Positions 17,108 through 26,900 of a stretch of DNA of 64,000 nt are shown here, in pieces. The notes beneath the pieces are model-generated. The model was not told the DNA's origin and made no database searches. It worked only from the letters and a program-made list of their open reading frames with translations. The DNA comes from Marivita sp051251565. Its GTDB lineage: Bacteria; Pseudomonadota; Alphaproteobacteria; Rhodobacterales; Rhodobacteraceae. Position numbers and translations under genes: made by a program. The stretch is taken from NCBI RefSeq assembly GCF_051251565.1, contig NZ_JBPOFB010000001.1, positions 372,001 to 436,000 on the forward strand, in the 5' to 3' direction. Numbering within the stretch: position 1 is the stretch's first letter; the number at the start of each line of letters is the position of its first letter.

Positions 17108-18643
17108 TCACGCATCAACATGGGCCACCTCCATGTCATGCGCACCGCCCATCATCAGGCCGATCTCTTCCATGTTCAGGTCCGCCACCGGCCGTAGCGC
17201 CGACAGCCGTCCTTCGTTCAACGCGCCAAAGCGGTCCGAGATTTCCAGAAGCTCGTCGAGATCCTGACTGACCACAAGGATCGCAGCGCCCTTGGATGCC
17301 AGATCCAGCAAAGCCTGACGGATCGCCGCCGCCGCCGCCGCATCCACGCCCCAAGTGGGCTGGTTTACGACCAGAATGTCCGGGTCCTGCGCCACTTCGC
17401 GCCCGATGACAAATTTTTGCAGATTGCCCCCCGACAGCGCGCGCGCCGCCACATGGGTGCCGGGGGTGCGCACGTCAAAGCGCTTGATCACATCGCTGGC
17501 AAACCGATCCGCGTGCTGCCAGTTGATGAATCCGTTGGTCACCAGATTTTGCCGCCGCCCTGCGGTGAGGACCGCATTTTCCGTCAGGCTCATATTGGGG
17601 GCAGCCGCGTGGCCCAGCCGTTCCTCGGGCGCGGTCAGGAACCCTGCCGCGCGCCTGTTCACCGGCCCGTCACGGCTGACATCCGCGCCCTTGACCCAGA
17701 TCGTTGCAGGTTTGGTGGTGCGTTCGCCCGACAACGCCAGTAGCAATTCGTCCTGCCCGTTGCCGGCAACACCGCCAAAGCCCAGCACCTCACCCGCGCG
17801 CAGCTCAAAGCTGATGCCGCGCAAGGGCGTACCGAACGCGCCGGGGGCTGGCATGGTCAGGTTGTCGACCCGCAACAGCACCTCGCCGGGTGTGGTGTGT
17901 TTGGCAGCAGGCGACGCAAAGCTCGATCCGATCATCATTTCCGCCATCGCCCGCGCAGTGGTTTCAGAAGGCGTGCAGGTCGCCACTTTCTTGCCCAGCC
18001 GCAGAACCGTCGCGTGATCACACAGCGTCCGGATCTCTTCGAGCTTGTGGCTGATATACAGAATCGCTGTGCCTTCGGCCTTGAGCTTGCGCAGCGTCTG
18101 AAACAGGATTTCGACCTCTTGCGGGGTCAGCACCGATGTTGGTTCGTCCATGATCAGCAGCTTGGGGTCTTGCAACAGGCAGCGGATGATCTCGACCCGT
18201 TGCCGTTCGCCCGCCGACAGGGTGCCCACCGTGCGCGTCGGATCAAGCGGCAGACCGTAGGTTTCCGACACATCACGGATTTGCTGTGCCAGATCACGGC
18301 GCGGAGGAGGATTTTCCATGCCCAAGGCCACGTTCTCGGCCACGTCCAGCGCATCAAACAGCGAGAAATGCTGGAACACCATCGCCACGCCCGCCTTGCG
18401 CGCCGCGCTCGGTTCGGATGGCGCGTAGGGCGCGCCGCGCAGGGTCATGCCGCCTTTGTCGGGCTTCACCAACCCGTAGATCATCTTGACGAGGGTAGAC
18501 TTGCCCGCCCCGTTTTCGCCCAGCAACGCATGGATTTCCCCTTCGCGGATGTTGAAGGACACGTCGTCATTGGCAACGACGCCCGGATAGGCCTTGGTCA
18601 GGCCTGTGAGGCGAAGAAGGTCGTCGGACGTGTTGGCGGACAC
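17108..18643 (-). CDS. Nucleoside-type ABC transporter ATP-binding protein (two ATPase domains)
   Basis: About 511 residues with tandem ATPase domains, as in the ATPase of BMP/nucleoside importers. The first domain has GENGAGKST, LSAGERQRVEI and LIMDEPTSVLTPQEV. The second has a divergent P-loop (GFGGVAGNGQDEL), the signature LSGGNLQKFVIGRE, and NQPTWGVDAAA. GTG at 18643 is used because the encoded SANTSDDLLRLTGLTKAYPG fits the family start; the gene then overlaps the end of xdhC by 46 bases. It energises import through the two downstream permeases. Confidence 0.92.
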   Translation of the reverse strand: MSANTSDDLLRLTGLTKAYPGVVANDDVSFNIREGEIHALLGENGAGKSTLVKMIYGLVKPDKGGMTLRGAPYAPSEPSAARKAGVAMVFQHFSLFDALDVAENVALGMENPPPRRDLAQQIRDVSETYGLPLDPTRTVGTLSAGERQRVEIIRCLLQDPKLLIMDEPTSVLTPQEVEILFQTLRKLKAEGTAILYISHKLEEIRTLCDHATVLRLGKKVATCTPSETTARAMAEMMIGSSFASPAAKHTTPGEVLLRVDNLTMPAPGAFGTPLRGISFELRAGEVLGFGGVAGNGQDELLLALSGERTTKPATIWVKGADVSRDGPVNRRAAGFLTAPEERLGHAAAPNMSLTENAVLTAGRRQNLVTNGFINWQHADRFASDVIKRFDVRTPGTHVAARALSGGNLQKFVIGREVAQDPDILVVNQPTWGVDAAAAAAIRQALLDLASKGAAILVVSQDLDELLEISDRFGALNEGRLSALRPVADLNMEEIGLMMGGAHDMEVAHVDA

Positions 18644-19551
18644 TGGGCACCTGCGTTGATCGTTGAAAGGTTTAATAGCTGGCTGGCAACCCCGACGGCA
18701 ATCGCTTGTGGGTGCTTTCCAAGGGATTTTTGCCCAATTGGGCAGCAAATGCGCGTTATTTGGGCGTCAAGGTGCCCAAGTTTCCGCAAGCGCGATGAAA
18801 ATCGCGCCCATTTCGTCTTTGACCCGATCAACCCGGCAAAGCCAAAGCCATGCCGCAGCAGCGCGTCGCACAGGTTCAGGTCAAGCGCATGGGAATAGGT
18901 GACGATGAGATGTGCTGCGTTTTCCGGCGCGTGGGGGACCACCCGTAGCGGATCGCCGGCAGGCAGAGCATGAATGCCGTCCGGCACCTGTTCAGGAAAC
19001 CGGGTCGGCGCGGTATCGACCCAGGTGATCTCGAACTCCGGGATCGGCCCCAACACATCGACCAGTGCCCGCCCGACATGGCCGGCACCCCAGATCCAGA
19101 CCGGGCGGGCGGCCTGCGCCATTGGCTCCACGAACCAGCCCTGCACCATACGCGGACGCAGCGGCGTGCCTTGATTGCGCGCGCAGGCGATGAGGCGTTT
19201 GACAGCCAGCGGTATGTCGCCCGAACCGCGCGCGATAACCGTGTCAGTATCCAACGCCGCCAGCGTGTCTGTGTCGAACGCCTCTGCCCAAAGCGTCACA
19301 GCACCGCCGCAGCATTGGCCCAGCTCTGGCCCCAAAGGATGCTTGCTGAACCCGTTGCGTGTAAATGCGTGCTCTGCCGCCTGATACTCCAACGCGCCGC
19401 CGCCGATGGTGCCCGACTGCCCGCCGTCCCAGACCAGCATCGCCGCGCCGACCTCGCGCGGGGACGATCCCTGTACATCTGCAATCACCACGCGCGCAAC
19501 GCGGCCATGCGCCTGAACGGCGGCGCGCAGTGTAGCCAGATCAAACGCCAT
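18598..19551 (-). CDS. xdhC: Xanthine dehydrogenase accessory protein XdhC
   Basis: About 317 residues. XdhC binds the molybdenum cofactor, promotes its sulfuration and inserts it into xanthine dehydrogenase. Family marks are VVIADVQGSSPREVGAAMLV with GGQSGTIGGGALEY near the N-terminus, PVWIWGAGHVGRALV (Rossmann-like), and YSHALDLNLCDALLRH with FAGLIGSKTKWARF. ATG at 19551 overlaps the end of xdhB by 11 bases. The C-terminus runs 46 bases into the ATPase gene, which ties XDH maturation to the importer. Confidence 0.95.
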   Translation of the reverse strand: MAFDLATLRAAVQAHGRVARVVIADVQGSSPREVGAAMLVWDGGQSGTIGGGALEYQAAEHAFTRNGFSKHPLGPELGQCCGGAVTLWAEAFDTDTLAALDTDTVIARGSGDIPLAVKRLIACARNQGTPLRPRMVQGWFVEPMAQAARPVWIWGAGHVGRALVDVLGPIPEFEITWVDTAPTRFPEQVPDGIHALPAGDPLRVVPHAPENAAHLIVTYSHALDLNLCDALLRHGFGFAGLIGSKTKWARFSSRLRKLGHLDAQITRICCPIGQKSLGKHPQAIAVGVASQLLNLSTINAGAQCPPTRPTTFFASQA

Positions 19552-21952
19552 GCCGCACCTGTTCGATCGCGGCCAGAACCCGTTCTGGCGTCGCGGGCGC
19601 GTCCAGCGCCGGGTACCCCTCGCCACAGGCTGAAACCGCATCCGACAGCGCTAAAAACACCGACATCCCCAGCATGAAGGGCGGCTCTCCCACCGCTTTG
19701 GAGCGGTAAATCGTGTCTTCTCTGTTACGCCCGTCCCAAAGCGCGACATTGAACACATCCGGCCGGTCCGAGCAGGCGGGGATCTTGTAAGTCGACGGCG
19801 CATGCGTGCGCAGCCGTCCGGCGTCGTCCCAGACCAGTTCCTCGGTTGTGAGCCAGCCCGCACCTTGCACAAACCCACCTTCGACCTGTCCAATATCCAA
19901 AGCCGGGTTCAAGGATGCCCCGGCATCATGCAGGATATCGCTGCGCAAGATGCGGTATTCGCCGGTCAGCGTGTCCACCGCCACTTCGCTCAGCGATGCA
20001 CCGTAAGCAAAGTAGAGAAACGGTCGGCCCTGACCCTTGATCCGGTCCCAGCTTAGCTTGGGTGTGCGGTAGAACCCCGTTGCCGACAGGCTGATGCGCG
20101 CCTGATAGGCCATCTGTGCCACGTCGGCGAACCTGTAGCTCTCGCCCGCCACGGACACGCAACCTTCCGCAAACACCACATCCGCCGGATCGCATTGGTG
20201 CAGGCTGGCCAGATGAGCCGCCATCCGGTCGCGGATCGTGTCACAGGCCACCTTGACGGCCATGCCATTCAGGTCGGTTCCCGAAGACGCCGCCGTGGCA
20301 GAGGTGTTGGGCACCTTGCCGGTGTCCGTCGCGGTGATCTTGACCATCTCAAGCGGCACACCAAAGCGGCTCGCGGCCACCTGCGCCACTTTCTGGAACA
20401 GGCCTTGCCCCATTTCGGTGCCGCCATGGTTCATGTGGATCGACCCATCTTGATACACATGCACCAACGCGCCTGCCTGATTGAGATGGGTGAGCGTGAA
20501 AGAGATCCCGAATTTCACCGGCGAAAAGGCGAGGCCCTTCTTGATCACCGTGTTGTCAGCGTTCCACTTGGCAACCGCCGCACGGCGGGCTTCATACTCT
20601 GCCGATGCAAGCAACTGCTCCGTTAAGCCGCCCAGAATAAAATCCTTAACAACCTGCCCATACGGGGTGGTCTGACCCAAAGGCGCGCTGGTCGCAGCTG
20701 TGGTCTCCACCAACTCTTCGGACCCGCGCAAGGCGATGTCCCGCTCTTTCATCTTGCCCGGTAAACTCCGGGGGGGCGCCGAAGGCGTGGGGGGCTGGCC
20801 CCCCTCGACCTCTGCTGTGTAGTAATTCGCCCGCCGCACCGCGACCGGGTCCAAACCCCGATCATGCGCGATATGATCCATCACCCGCTCCATCCCCAAC
20901 ATCCCTTGCGGGCCACCAAAGCCGCGAAAGGCGGTGGCGCTTTGGGTGTTGGTCCTGAGCCGGTGGCTCTCGATCCGAACATGGGGCAGGTGATAGGCGT
21001 TGTCGGCATGCAGCATCGCGCGGTCGGCCACGGGCAGCGACAAATCCTGCGCCCAGCCGCAGCGGGTATAATGCTCAAACTCGATCCCCGCGATCACGCC
21101 GCGATCATCAAACCCCACAGTGTAGGCGATACGGAAATCATGCCGCTTGCCGGTGATCATGAAATCATCGTCCCGGTCATAGCGCATCTTGGCAGGACGC
21201 CCGGTCGCCGCCGCAACCACCGCACAGGCGATGGCCAGGGCGTTGCCCTGACTTTCCTTACCGCCAAAACCACCGCCCATGCGCCGCGTCTCAACCCGCA
21301 CAGCGTGCATCGGCACATGCAGGGCATGCGCGACCTTGTGCTGGATCTCGGTCGGATGCTGGGTCGAGGCATGCACGACCATGTCGCCGCCTTCTTGCGG
21401 CAGCGCCATCGCGGTCTGGCCTTCGAGGTAGAAATGCTCTTGCCCGCCCATCTCGATCACACCGCTGATCTGGTGTGGCGCGGTGTCGATGGCCTCTCCG
21501 GCGTCGCCCTTTTCCCAGATGCGCGGCCCGTCCTCGAACCGGCTGTCTGCGGCCATTGCCTCATCAATCGTCAGGATCGCATCGCGCTCTGCATAGGTGA
21601 TCCGGGCCAGACGCGCCGCCTTGCGTGCGGCCAGATGACTGGTCGCTGCCACCAGGAACACCGGCTGACCGAGATACTGGATCGTCGCCCCCGACAGCAT
21701 GGGCTCATCATTGTTCGACGGCGAACAATCGCAGTCGCTGGGCAGGTCCTTGGCCTCCCAGACGCGCACCACACCCGGCGCCGCGCGCACCGCGTCAAGC
21801 GTGATCGACGTGATCCGCCCAGCCGCGATGACGCTGAGCCCGAAGGCCAGGTGCAGTGTGCCTGCGGGCATGGGAATGTCATCGACATACCGCGCTTGTC
21901 CGGTCACATGCAGGCGCGCGGCGTCGTGGGGCAGGGGTTTTGCAACGCTCAT
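19541..21952 (-). CDS. xdhB: Xanthine dehydrogenase molybdopterin-binding subunit
   Basis: The 803-residue large subunit that binds the molybdenum cofactor and oxidises hypoxanthine and xanthine to urate in the cytoplasm. It has GGGFGGKESQ, the FRGFGGPQG motif (substrate Arg region), and GTEMGQGLFQKVAQVA. A stretch after ANYYTAEVEG, rich in Pro and Ser and about 45-50 residues long, precedes TTPYGQVVKD and is not expected in the family. Part of it is encoded by a palindromic GC-rich element (20757-20812). The gene overlaps xdhA by four bases. Confidence 0.95.
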   Translation of the reverse strand: MSVAKPLPHDAARLHVTGQARYVDDIPMPAGTLHLAFGLSVIAAGRITSITLDAVRAAPGVVRVWEAKDLPSDCDCSPSNNDEPMLSGATIQYLGQPVFLVAATSHLAARKAARLARITYAERDAILTIDEAMAADSRFEDGPRIWEKGDAGEAIDTAPHQISGVIEMGGQEHFYLEGQTAMALPQEGGDMVVHASTQHPTEIQHKVAHALHVPMHAVRVETRRMGGGFGGKESQGNALAIACAVVAAATGRPAKMRYDRDDDFMITGKRHDFRIAYTVGFDDRGVIAGIEFEHYTRCGWAQDLSLPVADRAMLHADNAYHLPHVRIESHRLRTNTQSATAFRGFGGPQGMLGMERVMDHIAHDRGLDPVAVRRANYYTAEVEGGQPPTPSAPPRSLPGKMKERDIALRGSEELVETTAATSAPLGQTTPYGQVVKDFILGGLTEQLLASAEYEARRAAVAKWNADNTVIKKGLAFSPVKFGISFTLTHLNQAGALVHVYQDGSIHMNHGGTEMGQGLFQKVAQVAASRFGVPLEMVKITATDTGKVPNTSATAASSGTDLNGMAVKVACDTIRDRMAAHLASLHQCDPADVVFAEGCVSVAGESYRFADVAQMAYQARISLSATGFYRTPKLSWDRIKGQGRPFLYFAYGASLSEVAVDTLTGEYRILRSDILHDAGASLNPALDIGQVEGGFVQGAGWLTTEELVWDDAGRLRTHAPSTYKIPACSDRPDVFNVALWDGRNREDTIYRSKAVGEPPFMLGMSVFLALSDAVSACGEGYPALDAPATPERVLAAIEQVRHGV
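20757..20812 (-). repeat. Palindromic repeat element embedded in the xdhB reading frame
   Basis: Read on the coding strand, a GGGGGGC/GCCCCCC hairpin (20789-20804) and an ACGCC-TTC-GGCGC hairpin are followed by CCCCGGAGTTTACC and a GCAAGATGAAAG tail. This order matches the end-of-operon elements at 40059-40131 and 45421-45525. It encodes a Pro/Ser-rich stretch that interrupts xdhB without breaking the frame. Confidence 0.65.
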
Positions 21953-23361
21953 GCCGACACCTCCAACACGTTGGACGCATGGCCCTGATCTTCATGCCAA
22001 TAACGCAGCAGCATGTTTTCCGCCGTGTGCAAGCGGTAGTCCGCGCTGGCGCGCATGTCCGACAGCGGTGTGAAGTCGCTGACCATCTTTGCCATCGCGG
22101 CGCGCACAGTTTTTTCGCTCCAGGCGGACCCGGTAAGGGCCGCCTCGACCGCCGAGGCCCGTTTTGGAATGCCCGCCATGCCGCCAAACGCGATGCGCGC
22201 CTCCGCGACGATGCCATCCTGCACGGTGATGTTGAACGCGGCGCAGACAGCGGAAATGTCCTGATCGAACCGCTTGGACAGCTTATAAACCCGTAGCCCC
22301 GGCGCATGGCGCGGGATCGTGACTGCCTCGACAAATTCGCCCCGGGCGCGGTCTTGTTTGCCATATTCGATAAAGAAATCCTCGATCGCCATGTCGCGTT
22401 GGTGATCGCCTGCCCGCAAATGCAGCGTGGCCCCCAGCGCGATAAGCGCGGGCGGGTTGTCCCCGATGGGCGAACCATTGGCGATATTGCCACCAATGGT
22501 GGCGGCCGCTCGCACTTGCGCCGAACCATAGCGGCGGATCATTTCCGCGAAAGACGGGTGGAGATCGCGCACCCTTGTCAAAACCCGGTCCATCGTCACG
22601 CCCGCCCCGATGCGCAGGCTGTCGTCACTCTCTTTGATGTGCTGCAAGTCGGTGCAGCGGTTCAGAAAGATCACATCATCCAGATCGCGCAGGGATTTGG
22701 TCACCCACAGGCCCACATCCGTTGCGCCCGCAATCAGGGTCGCGTCGGGCCGCGTGGCATAGGCGGCCGCAAGCTCATCCAGCGTTTCGGGGGCATAGAA
22801 GTTGGGGGCCTGTCTGTCTCCCGGACCGCCCGCCGCATCCCCCATAGGTGTTTTCAAACCCAAAGAAGCCGGGGGGGTGTCTTTCATCCATTCGGGCACG
22901 GGCTGGTTCGTTGCGGCCTGTGCTGCGCGGATGATCGGTGCATAGCCTGTGCAGCGGCACAGGTTACCCGCCAGCGCGTCGTCATGGCCCGTGTCGCCCT
23001 TCAAATGTGCCACTGCCATCGACACCACGAAACCGGGGGTACAGAAACCGCATTGCGATCCGTGATGGTCGATCATCGCCTGTTGTACCGGATGCAGGCT
23101 GTCATCGGGGCCGCTGATGCCTTCGACCGTGCGCACCGCGCAGCCCTCAAGCTGTGGCAGGAACAGGATGCACGCATTGAGCGCCCGCGCGCCGCGCGCA
23201 TCGGTGACCATCACCGTGCAGGCGCCGCAATCGCCTTCGTTGCAGCCTTCTTTGGTTCCCGTCAGCCCGCGTGTTTCGCGCAACCAGTCAAGCAGCGTGA
23301 CCGTGGGTGACACGTCTCGCAGCTCCACGCTCTCTCCGTTCAGAAGAAAGGTGATATCCAT
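21949..23361 (-). CDS. xdhA: Xanthine dehydrogenase small subunit (2Fe-2S and FAD)
   Basis: A 470-residue protein with two N-terminal 2Fe-2S domains and a C-terminal FAD domain. Cluster ligands are Cys40, 45, 48 and 64 (CNEGDCGAC) and Cys104, 107, 135 and 137 (CGFC and CRC). FAD-binding stretches include LIAGATDVGLWVTK and ATIGGNIANGSPIGD. It passes electrons from the molybdenum subunit to NAD+. It is the first gene of the seven-gene leftward purine operon. About 300 gene-free bases upstream should hold the promoter; I see no clear operator. Confidence 0.95.
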   Translation of the reverse strand: MDITFLLNGESVELRDVSPTVTLLDWLRETRGLTGTKEGCNEGDCGACTVMVTDARGARALNACILFLPQLEGCAVRTVEGISGPDDSLHPVQQAMIDHHGSQCGFCTPGFVVSMAVAHLKGDTGHDDALAGNLCRCTGYAPIIRAAQAATNQPVPEWMKDTPPASLGLKTPMGDAAGGPGDRQAPNFYAPETLDELAAAYATRPDATLIAGATDVGLWVTKSLRDLDDVIFLNRCTDLQHIKESDDSLRIGAGVTMDRVLTRVRDLHPSFAEMIRRYGSAQVRAAATIGGNIANGSPIGDNPPALIALGATLHLRAGDHQRDMAIEDFFIEYGKQDRARGEFVEAVTIPRHAPGLRVYKLSKRFDQDISAVCAAFNITVQDGIVAEARIAFGGMAGIPKRASAVEAALTGSAWSEKTVRAAMAKMVSDFTPLSDMRASADYRLHTAENMLLRYWHEDQGHASNVLEVSA

Positions 23362-23659
23362 GTGAAATAACCTGCCGCCTTACCATTGTGACCCAGTTCA
23401 AGCGCGCCCTCGATGCGGCGTAGAAAGCGCGCGGGTTTTCCAGTGCAATAGCCTGAAAACTAGGCAGTGGCATGGGGGATTGGCAAGGGAAAACTGTTCG
23501 AAACCTTGGCAGTCTACACAGGTTTGCCTGTTTAGAGGGCACCGCGCAGGCCCGCTGTCGTGTCTGTTTTAAGGTCAGCGCCGTGCTATGGGCTGCTTTG
23601 ACGGCTCACCCGCGTCGTAAGCCTGCGTAGCCCACCAGCCCGCACAGGAACGCCATTGC
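23362..23659. other. Gene-free region upstream of xdhA
   Basis: About 298 bases between the xdhA start and the end of the small membrane protein gene, both leftward. No supported open frame is seen. It is AT-richer near 23490-23570 and should carry the promoter of the xdh-importer operon. I could not assign specific elements. Confidence 0.4.
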
Positions 23660-23836
23660 TCAGTCCCCGCCGTCGCCGCCGTCCCCACAATCGCCGTCGC
23701 CGTCAAAGGTTTCAGGAAACGTCTCTTCCAGCCAGCAGGCTGCACTGCTGTCGGGGAAAAAAAACATGATCGCCGGTCGGCCCAGCATGAAAATTGCACC
23801 CACAGCGCACATGGCGTGGAGGCCCCAATCTGGCAT
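23660..23836 (-). CDS. Small membrane protein with Gly/Asp/Cys-rich tail
   Basis: A 58-residue protein not assigned to any named family. ATG at 23836 has AAAGGA six bases upstream. Residues 6-27 form one hydrophobic membrane segment (LHAMCAVGAIFMLGRPAIMFFF). An acidic stretch follows (EETFPETF), then a repetitive tail GDGDCGDGGDGGD. There is one Cys each at positions 10, 34 and 50. It is divergent from dnaE, about 105 bases away. Composition, start site and compact layout support a real gene; the function is unknown. Confidence 0.7.
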   Translation of the reverse strand: MPDWGLHAMCAVGAIFMLGRPAIMFFFPDSSAACWLEETFPETFDGDGDCGDGGDGGD

Positions 23837-23941
23837 GAGAGGTCCTTTTCTCGGTTCTGTGATGTGCCTGATGGCAAGAAATTGTGGCGGAAGGGCGGCA
23901 AGGCGCTTTCGCTTGTGCCAGCCGATCACTAATGTAGCGCC

Positions 23942-26900
23942 ATGCCAGATCCCCGATTCATCCACCTCCGCGTCCACTCCGAATATTCGCTGCTCGAAGG
24001 CGCGATGCGGCTCAAGAAACTGCCGGATCTCTGCATCGCCAAAGGCATGCCGGCGGTGGCCTTGACCGACACCAACAACCTGTTCGCCGCGCTGGAATTC
24101 TCGGTCGGGGCGGCGGGGGCCGGGGTGCAGCCGATCATTGGCTGTCAGGTCGATCTGCGCGTCGCTGCACCGGCGCCCGGTGAACGGGCCAAACCGCCCG
24201 CGCCCGTGGTGCTGCTTGCGCAATCCGAGGTCGGCTACGCGCATCTGATGAAGCTCAATTCCTGCCTTTACCTGCGCCATGACGGGGAATTGCCCCATGT
24301 CACGCTGGACGAGCTGGACCAGCACAGCGAAGGTGTGATCTGCCTTACCGGCGGGCCGGACGGGGCCATCGGGCGCATCCTGCAACAGGGCAATCGCGGT
24401 GCCGCCGAAGCGATCATGCAGCGCCTTGCGACCACCTTTGGTGACCGGCTTTATGTCGAATTGCAACGCCATCCCGGCGACAATGGCTTGCCCGAGGTCG
24501 AACGTCTCACCGAACGCCCGTTCATCGAAATGGCCTATGCGATGGGCCTGCCGCTGGTGGCGACCAACGATGTCTATTTCCCGAAGTCGGACATGTACGA
24601 GGCACATGACGCGCTGATCTGTATCGCCGACGGGGCCTATGTCGACCAACAGGAACCGCGCCGACGCCTGACACCGCAGCATTACTTCAAGTCACCGCAA
24701 GAGATGGTCACGCTGTTCGCCGACCTGCCCGAAGCGATTGACAACACCATCGAGATCGCCCGCCGCTGTGCCTTCATGGCCTACCGCCGCGATCCCATTC
24801 TGCCGAAATTCGCCGATGACGAGGTCGAGGAACTCAAGCGTCAGGCGCGGGCGGGTCTCAAGGACCGGCTTGCCGTCATCCCGCACGCAGCTTCGGTCGA
24901 GGAGTATGAAAAGCGGCTCGAATTCGAACTGGGCATCATCGAAGGCATGGGCTTTCCCGGTTACTTCCTCATTGTTGCGGACTTCATCAAATGGGCCAAG
25001 GATCAGCATATCCCGGTTGGGCCGGGGCGGGGCTCTGGGGCGGGGTCTCTGGTGGCCTACGCGCTGACCATCACCGACCTTGATCCGCTGCGCTATCAGC
25101 TTCTGTTTGAACGCTTCCTCAATCCCGAACGTGTGTCGATGCCCGACTTCGACATCGACTTCTGCATGGACCGCCGCGAAGAAGTGATCCGCTACGTTCA
25201 GGACAAGTACGGCACCGACAAGGTGGGCCAGATCATCACCTTCGGCGCGCTCTTGTCCAAGGCGGCGGTGCGCGACGTGGGCCGCGTGTTGCAGATGCCG
25301 TACGGGCAGGTGGATCGCCTGTCCAAGATGATCCCGGTTGAAGGCGTCAAACCCGTCAGCATCGAAAAGGCGCTCAAGGACGAACCCCGCCTGCGCGAAA
25401 TGGCCCGCGAGGAAGAAGTCGTGGACCGGCTTTTGACCTATGGGCAGCAGGTCGAAGGCCTGTTGCGCAATGCGTCCACCCACGCCGCCGGTGTGGTGAT
25501 CGGTGACCGGCCGCTGGACGCGTTGGTGCCGCTCTACCAAGATCCGCGCTCGGACATGCCCGCGACCCAGTTCAATATGAAATGGGTGGAACAGGCCGGT
25601 CTGGTCAAATTCGACTTTCTGGGCCTGAAAACCCTGACGGTGATCCAATACGCGTTGGACATGGTCTTCAAATCTGGCCGCCCGCTGCACATCGCGGCGG
25701 ATGGCACAGAGCTTTATCACCCTGCCGAGGGTGCGCAAAACGACATCGGCCACATCCCGCTGGACGATGAGCGCACCTATAAACTCTACGCTGCTGCCAA
25801 AACGGTCGCGGTGTTTCAGGTGGAAAGCTCGGGGATGATGGATGCGCTCAAGCGCATGAAGCCCACCTGTATCGAAGACATCGTGGCGCTGGTCGCGCTC
25901 TACCGTCCCGGCCCGATGGAAAACATCCCGACCTATTGCGAGGTGAAGAACGGGCTCAAGGACCGGGAATCCGTTCACCCGTTGATCGACCATATCCTTG
26001 AGGAAACCCAAGGCATCATCGTCTACCAGGAACAGGTGATGCAGATCGCGCAGGTCATGGCGGGCTACAGCCTTGGCGGTGCCGACCTGCTGCGCCGCGC
26101 GATGGGCAAAAAGATCAAAGAGGCGATGGACGCCGAACGCCCCAAATTCGAAAAGGGTGCGGCCGAAAACGGGGTTGCCGCCAAAAAGGCGAGCGAGGTT
26201 TTTGACCTCCTTGAAAAGTTCGCCAACTACGGTTTCAACAAATCCCACGCCGCCGCCTATGCCGTGGTCAGTTATCAGACCGCATGGCTCAAGGCGAACC
26301 ACCCGGTTGAATTCATGGCCGGGGTGATGAATTGCGACCTCCACCTGACCGACAAGCTGGCTACCTATTTCGAAGAGGTGAAAAAGGGTCTCAGCCTGCC
26401 TTGGGTGCCACCATGTGTGAACCGGTCTCAGGCGATGTTCGACGTGCAGGATGGCGCGCTGGTCTATGCGCTGGGCGCGTTGAAGAACGTCGGCGTTGAG
26501 GCGATGAAGCTGATCGTAGAGGCGCGGGCCGATAAACCATTTGTTAACCTTTTCGACGTGGCCCGCCGGGTTGATCTGAAACGTGTGGGCAAGCGCCCGC
26601 TGGAAATGCTTGCCCGCTCGGGGGCGTTTGACCAGCTTGACCGCAACCGCCGCAGGGTGTTCGAAAGCCTTGATGCGCTCGTCGCCTATTCCGCTGCGAT
26701 CCACGACCAACGCAGCTCGGCGCAAGTGTCGCTGTTCGGCGAAGCGGGCGACGATCTGCCGGAACCGCGCTTGTCTCCGGTGTCAGACTGGTTGCCGGCA
26801 GAGCGCCTGTCCGAGGAGTTCAAGGCGGTCGGGTTCTATCTCTCGGGTCACCCGCTGGATGATTACATGGCCGCGCTCAAGCGCAAAGGCACGCTGACGC

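Noticed and set aside
24692..26725. 677-codon leftward open frame inside dnaE
   Set aside because: Antisense to the polymerase core, with no recognisable domain and a composition typical of a reverse-frame shadow.
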